Assembly (NCBI RefSeq): GCF_040760075.1
Contig: NZ_CP142884.1
Location: 2,976,001 to 3,040,000, forward strand
Length of the DNA: 64,000 nt
Reading direction: 5' to 3'
From: Sphingobacterium sp. R2
GTDB taxonomy: Bacteria > Bacteroidota > Bacteroidia > Sphingobacteriales > Sphingobacteriaceae
Shown one piece after another: positions 16,616-25,843 of the stretch. The position numbers were made by a program, and so were the translations under genes. Position 1 is the first letter of the stretch. Every line of letters starts with the position of its first letter. The notes under the pieces are model-generated. The model was given only the letters and a program-made list of their open reading frames with translations, had not been told where the DNA came from and did not search any database.

Positions 16616-18601
16616 ATGTTTAATAATATTTATAGGCATCTTTTTAGACGATCAACATTGAAGGGGTGCATTTTATTGTGTGTAGTGTCATTGAACAGCA
16701 CCGTTGCTTTAGCACAACAGACATCGGTATCTAGTCCGGATGGCGCTCTTGCCGTTAAACTGAATCTTAGAAATGGCAATCTATTTTATGAAGTTGAATT
16801 GAGTGGAAAGACTATGTTGGAAGCTTCACCGCTTGGACTCCAAAGCAGTACGATTAATTTAATTGATAGTCTGCGTCCTATAGGAGAAAAGAGGTCAGAA
16901 ATCTCCAGTAATTACAACGAATTAAAAATAAAGCGCAGTCAAGTCACCTATCAGGCAAATGAGCTAATTTACCGCTTAGAGAATCCTTCAAAGCAGCAGA
17001 TAGAGGTTACTTTTAGAGTAAGCAATAACAATATTGCGTTCAGATACTATGTTCCTCAGATGGGGGAACCGGCCAACTTCACCTTGATAAAAGAAGAGAG
17101 TGGATTTAAATTTCCAATATTTACAACGACATTTTTGACAGCTCAGGCTCCTCCGATGATCGGTTGGATGAAGACAAAGCCAAGTTATGAAGAGGAGTAT
17201 CAAACAGATCAGCATTTGGGACTTGCTTCAAAATATGGTATGGGCTTCACTTTCCCAGCGCTCTTTCATGTTGGAGATCGCGGATGGGTACTTGTCTCAG
17301 AAACTGGCGTATCAAGTGCGTATTGTGGATCTAAATTAAGTGAGGGTACGAAAGATGGCCTTTACAAGATAGCTTTTCCAGAAAATGGGGAGAATAATGG
17401 GATTGGACGGGCGGCTCCAACGATTTCATTACCTGGTTATACACCTTGGCGAACACTAACTGTTGGAAGTAATTTAAAACCTATTGTCGAAACCACAATT
17501 CCTTTCGATGTCGTCGAGCCTCAGTATAAGCCTTCGAAGCAATACGAGTTTGGACGGGCAACATGGAGCTGGTTGGAATGGCAAGACGCTAGTATTAATT
17601 TTGAAGACCAAAAGAAGTTTATAGACCTTTCATCCGCAATGGGTTATGAATTTGTTTTAATAGACAATTGGTGGGATACAAAGATTGGTCGCGCGAAAAT
17701 TAAACAACTGGTTGATTATGGAAAAGAGCGCGGGGTCAGTATTTGCTTGTGGTACAACTCAAATGGATACTGGAACGATGCACCACAAACACCTAAAAAT
17801 AAAATGAATACATCCATCGCGCGTAAGGCGGAGATGCAATGGATGCAACAAATCGGTATTAAAGGCATTAAAGTCGACTTTTTTGGAGGTGATAAACAGG
17901 AAACATTTAAGCTATACGAGGATATTCTTTCTGATGCTAATGATTATGGATTAACTGTTATATTTCACGGATGTACTTTACCGAGAGGGTGGGAGCGAAT
18001 GTACCCGAATTTTGCGGGTAGCGAAGCCGTATTGGCTTCTGAAAACTTAATTTTTACACAGCATGCAAATGATATGGAAGCTTTTAACGCAACATTGCAT
18101 CCTTTTATTCGCAACTCGGTCGCTGCTATGGACTTTGGGCCAGTTTTGTTAAACAAACGCCATAACCGCGAAAATAATGGTGGTACTATCCGCAAGACAA
18201 CGGAAACTTTCCAAATAGCAACCGCTGTTTTATTTCAAAATCCGGTTCAAAATTTTGGTTTGACACCGAATAACTTACAGGATATGCCAACCCATGTAAT
18301 CGATTTTATGAAGCAGGTTCCAACACTTTGGGATGAGACTACTTTTATCGATGGTTATCCAGGTAGATACGTTATACTTGCCCGCAGGAAGGCGGATACG
18401 TGGTATGTAGCTGCCATCAACGCAGGGGGTAAGGAAAAAACTATTTCGGTAACATTACCCATGTTGACCACAGATAAGGTACAACTGATCGAAGACAATA
18501 AAGCGCGGGCATCTGAACAAAAACAAATCCGACTTGCTAATGCTAAAACAATCAAATTGACATTACAGCCCCAAGGTGCTGCTGTTTTAATAGGCAAATA
18601 G
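16616..18601 (+). CDS. Glycoside hydrolase family 97 (retaining type, alpha-galactosidase-like)
   Basis: 661-residue secreted or periplasmic glycosidase with an N-terminal signal peptide ending near AQQ (about 33-35). It has the GH97 N-terminal beta-sandwich (from SPDGALAVKLNLRNG), a (beta/alpha)8 barrel (about 300-560) and a C-terminal beta domain. In the barrel, KVDFF puts an Asp at 421 and ASEN puts a Glu at 476. Their 55-residue spacing equals that of the Asp nucleophile and Glu acid/base in the retaining B. thetaiotaomicron GH97b alpha-galactosidase, as I recall it. This argues for the retaining subgroup rather than the inverting SusB-type alpha-glucosidase. It stands alone, with no SusC/SusD pair, and is convergent with the GH127 gene. 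Confidence 0.88.
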   Translation: MFNNIYRHLFRRSTLKGCILLCVVSLNSTVALAQQTSVSSPDGALAVKLNLRNGNLFYEVELSGKTMLEASPLGLQSSTINLIDSLRPIGEKRSEISSNYNELKIKRSQVTYQANELIYRLENPSKQQIEVTFRVSNNNIAFRYYVPQMGEPANFTLIKEESGFKFPIFTTTFLTAQAPPMIGWMKTKPSYEEEYQTDQHLGLASKYGMGFTFPALFHVGDRGWVLVSETGVSSAYCGSKLSEGTKDGLYKIAFPENGENNGIGRAAPTISLPGYTPWRTLTVGSNLKPIVETTIPFDVVEPQYKPSKQYEFGRATWSWLEWQDASINFEDQKKFIDLSSAMGYEFVLIDNWWDTKIGRAKIKQLVDYGKERGVSICLWYNSNGYWNDAPQTPKNKMNTSIARKAEMQWMQQIGIKGIKVDFFGGDKQETFKLYEDILSDANDYGLTVIFHGCTLPRGWERMYPNFAGSEAVLASENLIFTQHANDMEAFNATLHPFIRNSVAAMDFGPVLLNKRHNRENNGGTIRKTTETFQIATAVLFQNPVQNFGLTPNNLQDMPTHVIDFMKQVPTLWDETTFIDGYPGRYVILARRKADTWYVAAINAGGKEKTISVTLPMLTTDKVQLIEDNKARASEQKQIRLANAKTIKLTLQPQGAAVLIGK

Positions 18602-18613
18602 CCAATAATTGGC

Positions 18614-18658
18614 ACTTCTCCCTTGATTAAAGGAAGCTTTCTTTAATCAGGGAGAAGT
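18614..18658. terminator. Bidirectional terminator between GH97 and GH127
   Basis: An 18-19 bp inverted repeat (ACTTCTCCCTTGATTAAAG against CTTTAATCAGGGAGAAGT, one bulged T) lies between the convergent genes and overlaps the last codons of the GH127 gene. There is no strong T run, so efficiency is uncertain. Confidence 0.55.
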
Positions 18659-21006
18659 GTTCGGACTTCTAAGATCTTGTGACTTGTTGATGCTGTCCCA
18701 GCTTTAATCTTCAGTTCTATTTTCGTCTTATCTATAGCATTTTGGGGAAGCGGTATTTGTATTGTTTTAATAATTGTTTTCTCATCCTTGTCTTCCCATG
18801 TACTTATGGTTTTACCATTGATCATAACTTCAGTTATTCGAGGTGAGCTATCTGCCAGCAATTTGATTGCTACTAGTTTAGTCTCGGGTGTTATTTTCAT
18901 CGTATAACTAAACCAGCTTTTTGTCTCTCGCCATCGCGTATCGCCGAATGCTCCAGCATTGCTACCTTCCTCGCGAAAAAAGTGATCTGATTCTGGTTGC
19001 TGTTCACCAGCAACTACTTTATCGACCGTTTTGGCATTAAGGGCCAAACTTTCTATTTCGTCTCTACTCATTTTATCCTGTAATTCCTGTAATTCTTGCG
19101 CTGTGGCTTGAGGCCAATAGATCATATAACGAGAGTCATGAATACCAAAAAATGGTTCGAGTTCCATTTGAAGACTTTGTTTTCCGATATAGAGATCCGA
19201 GAGTGTAAAATGCAAAGGTTTGGATGCTATAGGTTTTATAAGAGCTGGAATATTATTAGGCTCAGCCTTAAGGACTGGAAGATCACGTAAAGGGATTTGT
19301 TTTCCTGATGCGATGTGTCCCATTCGGCTATCATCTGCCTGCAGTCCGCTGAGGTTTTCCTGTCCTGTGCGAGCTCCCAAAACAATAGGTCCATATAAAA
19401 TACTGTAATAGTTACTTTTATCGGGCAATTGTTCAGTATGTATCTCCATAGGTAATTCTACGCTAACAATATCACCTTTTCGCCATGTTCGTTTGATGTG
19501 TATATGCTCATTGGTCAAATAGAAATTTTCGTAGCGCTTACCATTGATCGAAACCTTCGGATTAGTGTTTAACCAGCCCGGTTTACGAATAAACAGACTG
19601 AATGAAGTCGGCTTTTTTGGATTGATTCGTATGCTTGTGTTCGCTTCTGTCGGAAATTTTGTTTCTTGAATAACTTCTATATTTTGCTCCTTCCAGTCTA
19701 GGTGTGAAGGAATGTAGAGATTGACATATAAATCATTGTTACGATGGGCATAGATCATTTCACCATATTTGGCGTGATTTTCCATACCTGAACCAACACA
19801 GCACCACATACTTGTCTGTGTCTGTGAATAAACGCGATAATGTCCAGGGCGGATCTGTGTGAAGTATACTAATCCACCGTGTTCGGGGTGTTGTGTCGAT
19901 AGAATATGATTGTAAAGAGCGCGTTCATAAAAGTCGAGATATTTGCCCTGCGGATCAGTTTGGTATAGCATTTTTGTGAGGCGTAACATATTGTATGTAT
20001 TACAGGTTTCGGGGCCCTCAATGCTGTGGATCATCTTTGAAAAATCATCTGTCGGATTAAAATGTTCACTCACGCTATTTCCACCAATGGAAATGGAACG
20101 CTGTTCAACAACGTTGTCCCAAAAATACCTAACGGCTTCCGCCCATTTTTCGTCATGAGAAAGGTCAGCAATACGTTTGAAACCCAGAACTTTTGGAATC
20201 TGTGTATTCGCATGAAGTCCTGTTAAATGGTCTTCACGTTGCAAAAGGGGATTGAGAATGGATTTATGGCTGAACTTGCGTGCAAGTTCAAGATAAGCTC
20301 TATTTTGGGTAATAGCAGCGACATCTGCGAAGGTTTCATTTAGGCCACCATGTTCACTCCTTAGCATATCCTGTATTTGGGCTTCTGAAAGCTGACTAAC
20401 CAGCTTTAGTGCCCAATCGGTCATTTTAATAAGCATAGTTTTAGCAGATTCATTTCCGGTCAAAACATAGGCATCCCTTAGACCCGCATAGGTTTTGTGT
20501 ATATTGTATAGCGGCACCCATTTCCCATTCAGGTTGAAGCTACCTGCATTGATCTTGCCTTGTTGAATTTCCGTCCAAATAACTTGACCATCAGGTACAC
20601 CACCAATATACCCATTTCCGTTTGCATCCTGACATCGTTTCAAGTTGTCGAGCATATAATCGAGGCGTTCCTTGATACGACGATTTCCTGTAGCAGCATA
20701 CATATATGCTAGAGCGGATAAATAATGCCCGCCGATATGTCCATCTAATCCCGTATTTTCCCAATTGGTATAAGATTCTTTTTTCAATGGTAAACTGGCT
20801 TCACGCAAAAAGGGAGCCAGCAGTCGGTCTGGATCCATTTCCAATAAATAATTAATATCCAGATCTTCGGCATGTTTAAAAAAACCAGGCAACAACCTTA
20901 CCTCTCTTAAATCGAAATAATTTAATCGGGGTGTTGTTTGGGCGTCAAGCGCCAAACTAAATAAACATGCAAGAACGCTGTGGAAAAATTTGTTTTTTAA
21001 AATCAT
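18643..21006 (-). CDS. Glycoside hydrolase family 127/146 (beta-L-arabinofuranosidase type, DUF1680)
   Basis: 787-residue exported glycosidase with a signal peptide cleaved near DAQ (about 21-23). The alpha/alpha-barrel catalytic domain (about 30-520) holds PETCNT (Glu333, Cys335) and MWCCVGSGMEN (Cys402, Cys403). These match the Glu-Cys-Cys-Cys zinc site of GH127 HypBA1, whose second-last Cys is the nucleophile. C-terminal beta-sandwich domains follow (about 520-787). Expected substrate: terminal beta-L-arabinofuranose on plant arabinans or glycoproteins. GH127 and GH146 cannot be told apart by eye. Convergent with GH97; no SusCD nearby. Confidence 0.88.
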   Translation of the reverse strand: MILKNKFFHSVLACLFSLALDAQTTPRLNYFDLREVRLLPGFFKHAEDLDINYLLEMDPDRLLAPFLREASLPLKKESYTNWENTGLDGHIGGHYLSALAYMYAATGNRRIKERLDYMLDNLKRCQDANGNGYIGGVPDGQVIWTEIQQGKINAGSFNLNGKWVPLYNIHKTYAGLRDAYVLTGNESAKTMLIKMTDWALKLVSQLSEAQIQDMLRSEHGGLNETFADVAAITQNRAYLELARKFSHKSILNPLLQREDHLTGLHANTQIPKVLGFKRIADLSHDEKWAEAVRYFWDNVVEQRSISIGGNSVSEHFNPTDDFSKMIHSIEGPETCNTYNMLRLTKMLYQTDPQGKYLDFYERALYNHILSTQHPEHGGLVYFTQIRPGHYRVYSQTQTSMWCCVGSGMENHAKYGEMIYAHRNNDLYVNLYIPSHLDWKEQNIEVIQETKFPTEANTSIRINPKKPTSFSLFIRKPGWLNTNPKVSINGKRYENFYLTNEHIHIKRTWRKGDIVSVELPMEIHTEQLPDKSNYYSILYGPIVLGARTGQENLSGLQADDSRMGHIASGKQIPLRDLPVLKAEPNNIPALIKPIASKPLHFTLSDLYIGKQSLQMELEPFFGIHDSRYMIYWPQATAQELQELQDKMSRDEIESLALNAKTVDKVVAGEQQPESDHFFREEGSNAGAFGDTRWRETKSWFSYTMKITPETKLVAIKLLADSSPRITEVMINGKTISTWEDKDEKTIIKTIQIPLPQNAIDKTKIELKIKAGTASTSHKILEVRTLLPD

Positions 21007-21256
21007 ATCGAATGAAATTATCGTGTGTTTTTAACAAGATCTGATGAGCTTGTCTGGTTAGCAATTATGTAAGAGGAACGGTAAATCAAAGATATTAAAT
21101 GTGTTACTTATTTTAAATGTTTTTTTTACATTTATAGTTCTTTGTTCTAAAATAGGCGATAATTTTTGCGAATCAGGTGATCATCATGAGGCATAATTTC
21201 AAAGTTGAGTGGAATGTGGGTGTTTTAATTTTGTATATGACCATATGAAAAATAAA

Positions 21257-21287
21257 GTTGATCCACTAGTTTTTTTAGCTATACTTG
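21257..21287 (+). promoter_or_regulatory. Possible promoter of the LOG gene
   Basis: TTG, 19-bp spacer, TATACTTG (one mismatch from TAnnTTTG) ending 4 bases before ATG 21291. If used, the transcript would be leaderless or nearly so, which makes the assignment doubtful. Confidence 0.3.
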
Positions 21288-21290
21288 TAT

Positions 21291-21881
21291 ATGAATAAAG
21301 TTAAAAGTATTGTAGTTTTTTGTGCTTCCAGTTTAGGTAATTCGGCAATTTATGAAGTACAGGCTTCCCATGTTGGTCAGGTTTTGGCTAAATCTGGTAT
21401 TCGTTTAGTTTATGGTGGTGGACGCGTTGGCTTAATGGGTGCTGTTGCGAATGGAGCTCTCGCTCAGGAGGGGGAGGTAATCGGAGTTATTCCTGACTTT
21501 TTAAATTCGAAAGAAAGAGAACATACGGGAGTAACAAAACTGATTACTGTAGATACCATGCACGACCGTAAACGCATTATGAATGATTATGCGGATGGGG
21601 TTATTGCTCTGCCAGGAGGTTTTGGTACGTTGGAAGAGCTTTTTGAAATGATAACGTGGGGGCAGTTGGGTTTACATAAAAAACCCGTTGGTTTGTTAAA
21701 TATTAATGGATTTTATAATCATTTAATTCAATTTGTGGATCACATGGTAGAAGAGGGGCTTCTGAAATCGGAAAATAGAGCCATGCTATTGGTTGCTGAT
21801 ACGATTGAGGAGCTGATTGAAAAGATGCAAAAGTACGAGGCACCAATGGTACAGAAGTGGATTGAGAGAGATGAAGTTTAG
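21291..21881 (+). CDS. LOG-family protein (cytokinin riboside 5'-monophosphate phosphoribohydrolase-like)
   Basis: 196-residue Rossmann-fold protein of the LOG family. It shows VVFCASS (about 7-13), YGGGRVGLMG (about 39-48), the Arg of DRKRIMN, and the hallmark PGGFGTLEELFE (about 107-118) that binds the phosphoribose. LOG enzymes split nucleoside monophosphates into base and ribose 5-phosphate; in bacteria the real substrate may be AMP or other nucleotides rather than cytokinin. ATG 21291 is preferred over an in-frame TTG two codons earlier. It is a single gene, ended by a terminator at 22021. Confidence 0.88.
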   Translation: MNKVKSIVVFCASSLGNSAIYEVQASHVGQVLAKSGIRLVYGGGRVGLMGAVANGALAQEGEVIGVIPDFLNSKEREHTGVTKLITVDTMHDRKRIMNDYADGVIALPGGFGTLEELFEMITWGQLGLHKKPVGLLNINGFYNHLIQFVDHMVEEGLLKSENRAMLLVADTIEELIEKMQKYEAPMVQKWIERDEV

Positions 21882-22020
21882 ACAACAATCGTTACTAAAA
21901 TAGATCTTTTTTTTCCAATAGCCTATTAGAAAAAAAAGTTAAATTGAATCGTTTGGTAATTATATGCTAGGTAGCTCCTTGTAGATCATTGTAGGGGCGC
22001 GTTGATTCTATTTTTAAAAG

Positions 22021-22053
22021 AAATGCCCGATCATTTGATTCGGGCATTTTTAG
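22021..22053 (+). terminator. Terminator downstream of the LOG gene
   Basis: Perfect 10-bp stem AAATGCCCGA/TCGGGCATTT with a 9-nt loop and a T-rich tail. It lies 140 bases after the LOG stop codon. Confidence 0.75.
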
Positions 22054-22294
22054 TTCAAAGACTTTCAAACAAATCTTTAAAAGTTGTATAAAAGTACTTT
22101 GCTTAATCCAGCAAGTAAGTATGCTGTTGCTGTCCCACATTTATAACGCCCGTTCCTACTTATAAAATATCCGAAAAATGTGACCTAATTGAATTTTGTT
22201 TCAGATAGCCCTATAGAAATTATGACCTGATTAAAGAGCTTTAAGATCCAATACTAAGTTGAATAGCTAATCATTCAGATCATTTTTTTTATAA

Positions 22295-22411
22295 ATGGCA
22301 AGTTTTGAACAACATTTTCAACGAAATGAACAACAATTGATCGACCGATTGGGTGTATCTTTGTTATGGCTAGATGTTAGAGTCGTTTGGTCAGCAAAAA
22401 TACAGCGCTGA
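22295..22411 (+). CDS. Candidate small ORF, 38 residues, unknown
   Basis: An ATG-initiated ORF of 38 codons in an otherwise empty region. The product is polar at the N-terminus (MASFEQHFQRNEQQLIDRLG) with a hydrophobic stretch (VSLLWLDVRVVW) and no known motif. There is no Shine-Dalgarno, which is normal here. Chance occurrence is quite possible. Confidence 0.2.
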   Translation: MASFEQHFQRNEQQLIDRLGVSLLWLDVRVVWSAKIQR

Positions 22412-22503
22412 TCTTCGATTCGGGGGAATCCCCTATATTTTAACCGGCTTTGGGATTCCCCTAATTTAATCGTGAAAAGGAGATATTCTTCTCCCTACAC
22501 AAA

Positions 22504-22530
22504 AGGCCCGATCGTATGATCGGGCCTCTT
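22504..22530 (-). terminator. Terminator of the Fe-S oxidoreductase operon
   Basis: Perfect 10-bp stem AGGCCCGATC/GATCGGGCCT with a 4-nt loop, followed on the minus strand by a short T run. It lies 22 bases after the stop codon of the CCG-domain gene. Confidence 0.75.
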
Positions 22531-22551
22531 TTAATTTGTATGGCAATATAT

Positions 22552-23349
22552 TTACAAGTGGTTTGCCCGCGCGGTAATTTCTGCTATATCTAACACTTCA
22601 ATCGCTGATTCTTTTTCTTTGATCTTTACGCCATCTTTTAACATCGTCATACAAAAAGGACATGCTGCCGCAAGAACATCAGGCCGTGCATCAATGACTT
22701 CTTCAATACGTTCTATATTAATGTCTTTTAAACCTGGTTCTGGTTCTTTAAACATCTGACCGCCCCCTGCTCCACAACAGAGCCCGTTGCTCTTACAGCG
22801 CTTTAGTTCAATCAACTGGGCATCTAGGCTTTCCAATACCTTTCTTGGTGCTTCATACACTTCATTTGCACGGCCAAGGTAGCACGGGTCATGGTAGGTT
22901 ATTTTTTTTCCTTTGAATACATTGTTGTCAGCTGGTTTCAACTTTCCATCATCGATCAGATTTTGGATCAATTGTGTATGATGAATGACCTCATAGTTTC
23001 CACCTAGCGACGGATATTCATTCTTCAATGTATTGAAACAGTGGGGACAGGCAGTAACTATTTTCTTAATTTCATAACCATTTAGTACTTCGATGTTCAT
23101 CATGGCCTGCATTTGAAATAGAAATTCGTTTCCACTTCTTTTAGCCGGATCTCCGGTACACGTTTCTTCTGTACCTAAAATGGCATATTTTAAACCAACA
23201 TGTGCTAATATTTTGCAGATATCGCGTGTAATTTTTTGTGCACGTTCATCAAAACTGCCAGCACAGCCAACCCAAAATAGTATATCCGGAGTTTCTCCTT
23301 TAGCCAACAGTTCAGCGACTGTCGGAACTTTTAATTCATTGTCCATCAT
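22552..23349 (-). CDS. CCG-domain (HdrB/GlpC-like) Fe-S oxidoreductase subunit
   Basis: 265-residue cytosolic subunit with two cysteine-rich CCG domains like those of heterodisulfide reductase HdrB, LutA and GlpC. The first includes WVGCAGSFDE and ACPHCFNT, the second HDPCYLGRANEVYEAP, LCCGAGGGQMF and AACPFCMTML. The Cys clusters would hold noncubane 4Fe-4S centres. It starts 4 bases after the membrane Fe-S gene ends, so the two form one operon. ATG 23346 is an equally possible start. A longer in-frame frame overlapping the upstream gene is rejected because it would run through that gene's coding sequence. The electron donor and acceptor are not known. Confidence 0.85.
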   Translation of the reverse strand: MMDNELKVPTVAELLAKGETPDILFWVGCAGSFDERAQKITRDICKILAHVGLKYAILGTEETCTGDPAKRSGNEFLFQMQAMMNIEVLNGYEIKKIVTACPHCFNTLKNEYPSLGGNYEVIHHTQLIQNLIDDGKLKPADNNVFKGKKITYHDPCYLGRANEVYEAPRKVLESLDAQLIELKRCKSNGLCCGAGGGQMFKEPEPGLKDINIERIEEVIDARPDVLAAACPFCMTMLKDGVKIKEKESAIEVLDIAEITARANHL

Positions 23350-23353
23350 AAAA

Positions 23354-24652
23354 CTATTTTTGTTGAGTCCAATTAGCGCGATCCATTTGTGCATATTTCC
23401 ACGGCGCGCCGTTGTTCTCAATATTTCCAAACATATTATTAATACTCGAAGGAGCTTGTGATTCTTCCATAATAGCAAAGCGACGAAGTTCAATAATAAT
23501 TTCAAGGGGATTAATATTGACGGGGCACTGTTCTACGCATGCATTACAGCTCGTACAGGCCCATAATTCTTCCCGGCTGATATACGTATCAATTAAAGAT
23601 TTCCCGTCATCTTGAAAGCTCCCGTTTGTTTTAATATTGGCGCCTACTTCGGTTAGTCGATCCCGTGTATCCATCATTATTTTTCGTGGCGATAGCAGCT
23701 TTCCTGTCATATTTGCAGGACAAGAAGATGTACAACGTCCACATTCCGTACAGGTATACGCATCCAATAAATTCTTCCAGGTTAAATCCTGTACATCTTT
23801 GGCTCCAAAACGTGCATTTGCATCTGTGGAAGGCGGAGTGAAACTAGGATCAAGCATCGCTTTTACCTCATTGGTGACAGCAGGCATATTTGATAGCTTG
23901 CCTTTGGCATTCAGATTCGAAAAATAAGTGTTTGGAAAAGCCAGAATAATATGTAGGTGTTTAGAATAGGGTAGGTAATTTAAGAAGGCGAGTACGCCTA
24001 GAATATGAAACCACCAGCAAAACCGTTCTATCAAAAATAATGTATCTGTTGAAGCTGGAAGGTAGGGAAGAAGATAATGGCTTATTGGAAACGAACCTAC
24101 AGAGGTAAAATGTGCATAGCCATAGAGCTGCAATTTAAGATCAGAAGCGTTCATGAGTAAAAAAGCCGACATTAAAAGAATCTCTGTGATTAAAATAATA
24201 TTTGCATCCGTCTTGGGCCAATTTTTCAATTCCAGGCTATTTAGACGAGCTACTTTAGCGATATTTCTCCTGATTAAGAAAATGATACACGATAGCAGCA
24301 CGCTCAGCGCGAGCCATTCGAATGCTCCGATTAAAAAATTATAAAAGCTTCCTAAAAATGAAAAGATACGATGTGTGCCGAATAGTCCGTCTATAATAAT
24401 TTCCAACATTTCAATGTTGATGATAACAAAACCGAGGTATACGAATAAATGCAAGACTGCAGGAAAAATTCGCTTAAACATTTTTTTTTGTCCAAAGGCA
24501 ACAAGCAGCATCATCTTCCAACGCTCCGCCGCTTTATCCGAACGATCCGCTGGACGCCCCAGCTTGATGTTCCGATAAATCTCTTGAGCATTTTTGCTAA
24601 AAAAGAATAATGCTACAGCGAAACAAACTGCAAATATCAGTTGACCTATCAT
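23354..24652 (-). CDS. Membrane-bound Fe-S oxidoreductase, cytochrome b-like plus 4Fe-4S domain
   Basis: 432 residues. The N-terminal half (about 1-245) has five or six membrane helices with His residues placed as in NarI/HdrE-type b-heme domains (for example His67, His216, His232). The C-terminal half has a two-cluster ferredoxin domain: CTECGRCTSSCP (301-312) and CTSCNACVEQCP (366-377), each with CxxCxxCxxxCP spacing. With the downstream CCG subunit it resembles a fused HdrC/E plus HdrB, so it could pass electrons between a quinone and a soluble donor such as an acyl-CoA/ETF system. That link is inference: no etf genes lie in the window. Confidence 0.85.
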   Translation of the reverse strand: MIGQLIFAVCFAVALFFFSKNAQEIYRNIKLGRPADRSDKAAERWKMMLLVAFGQKKMFKRIFPAVLHLFVYLGFVIINIEMLEIIIDGLFGTHRIFSFLGSFYNFLIGAFEWLALSVLLSCIIFLIRRNIAKVARLNSLELKNWPKTDANIILITEILLMSAFLLMNASDLKLQLYGYAHFTSVGSFPISHYLLPYLPASTDTLFLIERFCWWFHILGVLAFLNYLPYSKHLHIILAFPNTYFSNLNAKGKLSNMPAVTNEVKAMLDPSFTPPSTDANARFGAKDVQDLTWKNLLDAYTCTECGRCTSSCPANMTGKLLSPRKIMMDTRDRLTEVGANIKTNGSFQDDGKSLIDTYISREELWACTSCNACVEQCPVNINPLEIIIELRRFAIMEESQAPSSINNMFGNIENNGAPWKYAQMDRANWTQQK

Positions 24653-24782
24653 ATGTTTGAATCTTGGTTATAAACAAATATACTATATTATTTTGTTATG
24701 CTAACATAGTAAAAATAAATCAAAAATGGAGATATAGCAATATTTTATTGAAATTTTAAATAGGTATTATGGAGGCTGATAA

Positions 24783-24821
24783 AAAAACGTCCAAAAATGA
24801 TTATTTTTTTGGACGTTTTTT
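24783..24821 (-). terminator. Terminator of the 25 kb TetR gene
   Basis: Perfect 15-bp inverted repeat AAAAACGTCCAAAAA / TTTTTGGACGTTTTT flanking a 8-nt loop, with T runs on the minus strand, 20 bases after the tetR stop. Confidence 0.85.
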
Positions 24822-24840
24822 CTATATATACTCGATTAGT

Positions 24841-25515
24841 CTATCGCTGGACATCAGTGAAGGTTTGCTCTAAAATTTTGCGTATGGTTTTTTCAATGCG
24901 TTGTTTTCCTGCTTCGGTATTGATATCGATACCAAAAAAAGTACTTCCCGTAGATTTCGCCTGTAGGCTCATATAGTAAATGGAACTCACCAGAATAGCA
25001 AATGTCGCTCGAAGGTCGTTTTCCGAATTTTCGAACCTAGCGTCTATGTGTTTAAACAATTCTTCGCCAAGCATTTCTCTTTTTTCAGCGATGTTTTTTA
25101 ACGCTTTTGTCTTCTCGCCTAATCCCCAATGAATGACTTTTTGTTTCGTTTTATCTTTTAAAAAGGTGTTAAACTGAGATTGAAGTAGTTCTTCTAGCGA
25201 GGAGATATTGATGGAGCTCGGGTTCGAGATCATTTGCTCTAAGACTCCCTTGTCTCCTAATTGCCAAAAGTCTTTTTGCGCCATATAAGCCTCCACTAGC
25301 TGATCAAGACCACCAAAATAATTCCATATTAATGCTTTGTTCAGCCCACATTCCAAAGCAATATTAGGACCATTCAACGCGTGATATCCTTTTTTCTGAA
25401 TTACCTTTCCGACAGCTGCGATCATTCGAGCCTTAGTGCGTTCCTTGTCACGAATAGGACCGGAAGTCACCTTTCTTTCTTTTTTAGGATTATCCTCAAT
25501 TACTTTTTTTTTCAT
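24841..25515 (-). CDS. TetR/AcrR-family transcriptional regulator
   Basis: 224-residue regulator. A Lys-rich N-terminal tail (about 1-25) precedes the TetR helix-turn-helix (about 28-75, including ALNGPNIALECGLNKALIWNYF). The C-terminal helical ligand domain contains no recognisable binding signature. It lies upstream of the Fe-S operon on the same strand but is separated by a strong terminator, so it is a separate unit. The first 25 residues are unusually basic and may add DNA contacts. Target unknown. Confidence 0.88.
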   Translation of the reverse strand: MKKKVIEDNPKKERKVTSGPIRDKERTKARMIAAVGKVIQKKGYHALNGPNIALECGLNKALIWNYFGGLDQLVEAYMAQKDFWQLGDKGVLEQMISNPSSINISSLEELLQSQFNTFLKDKTKQKVIHWGLGEKTKALKNIAEKREMLGEELFKHIDARFENSENDLRATFAILVSSIYYMSLQAKSTGSTFFGIDINTEAGKQRIEKTIRKILEQTFTDVQR

Positions 25516-25843
25516 GCGAATAAAATCAAATTAACGAAGAAGCATTCTTGGGTACCTTTCATTTGTCTATTAAAGAACAATTTTGGGACCACGAAGTTTT
25601 CATTAGGGTAGATATGTTTGTTTTTCTAGAGCAATATCCAAAATTTAGCTGGTAAATGCAAGAAAATCAAGTATGAGATTTTTAGTTTATCTTATTCTTT
25701 AGACTTAAGGGAAAGCTTTTTTGGAAGAATTGTACGATCTATTACAAATAAAATTGTGTTTGATTTATTGAAATGGAGTTTATATAAAAAAAGGATCATC
25801 CATACAGATGATCCTTTTTTTATATATCAAGTTATATACTAAC
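25516..25843. other. Gap between tetR and skp
   Basis: 328 AT-rich bases. They hold the skp terminator at 25786-25821 and presumably the tetR promoter close to 25520-25570. No gene or clear dyad is seen. Confidence 0.5.
25786..25821 (-). terminator. Terminator of the skp/ompH genes
   Basis: Perfect 15-bp stem AAAAAAAGGATCATC/GATGATCCTTTTTTT with a 6-nt loop, 22 bases after the stop of the second OmpH-family gene. Poly-T on both sides. Confidence 0.85.

Larger units (their letters stand above)
21882..22551. other. 670-bp region without a firm gene
   Basis: Between the LOG gene and the Fe-S operon. It holds two terminators (22021-22053 and 22504-22530), a short ORF of 38 codons (22295-22411), and an imperfect inverted repeat in which GGGGAATCCCC (22422-22434) recurs as GGGATTCCCC near 22451-22460. 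No protein homology is recognisable. It may be the remains of a lost gene or may hold a small RNA. Confidence 0.4.
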
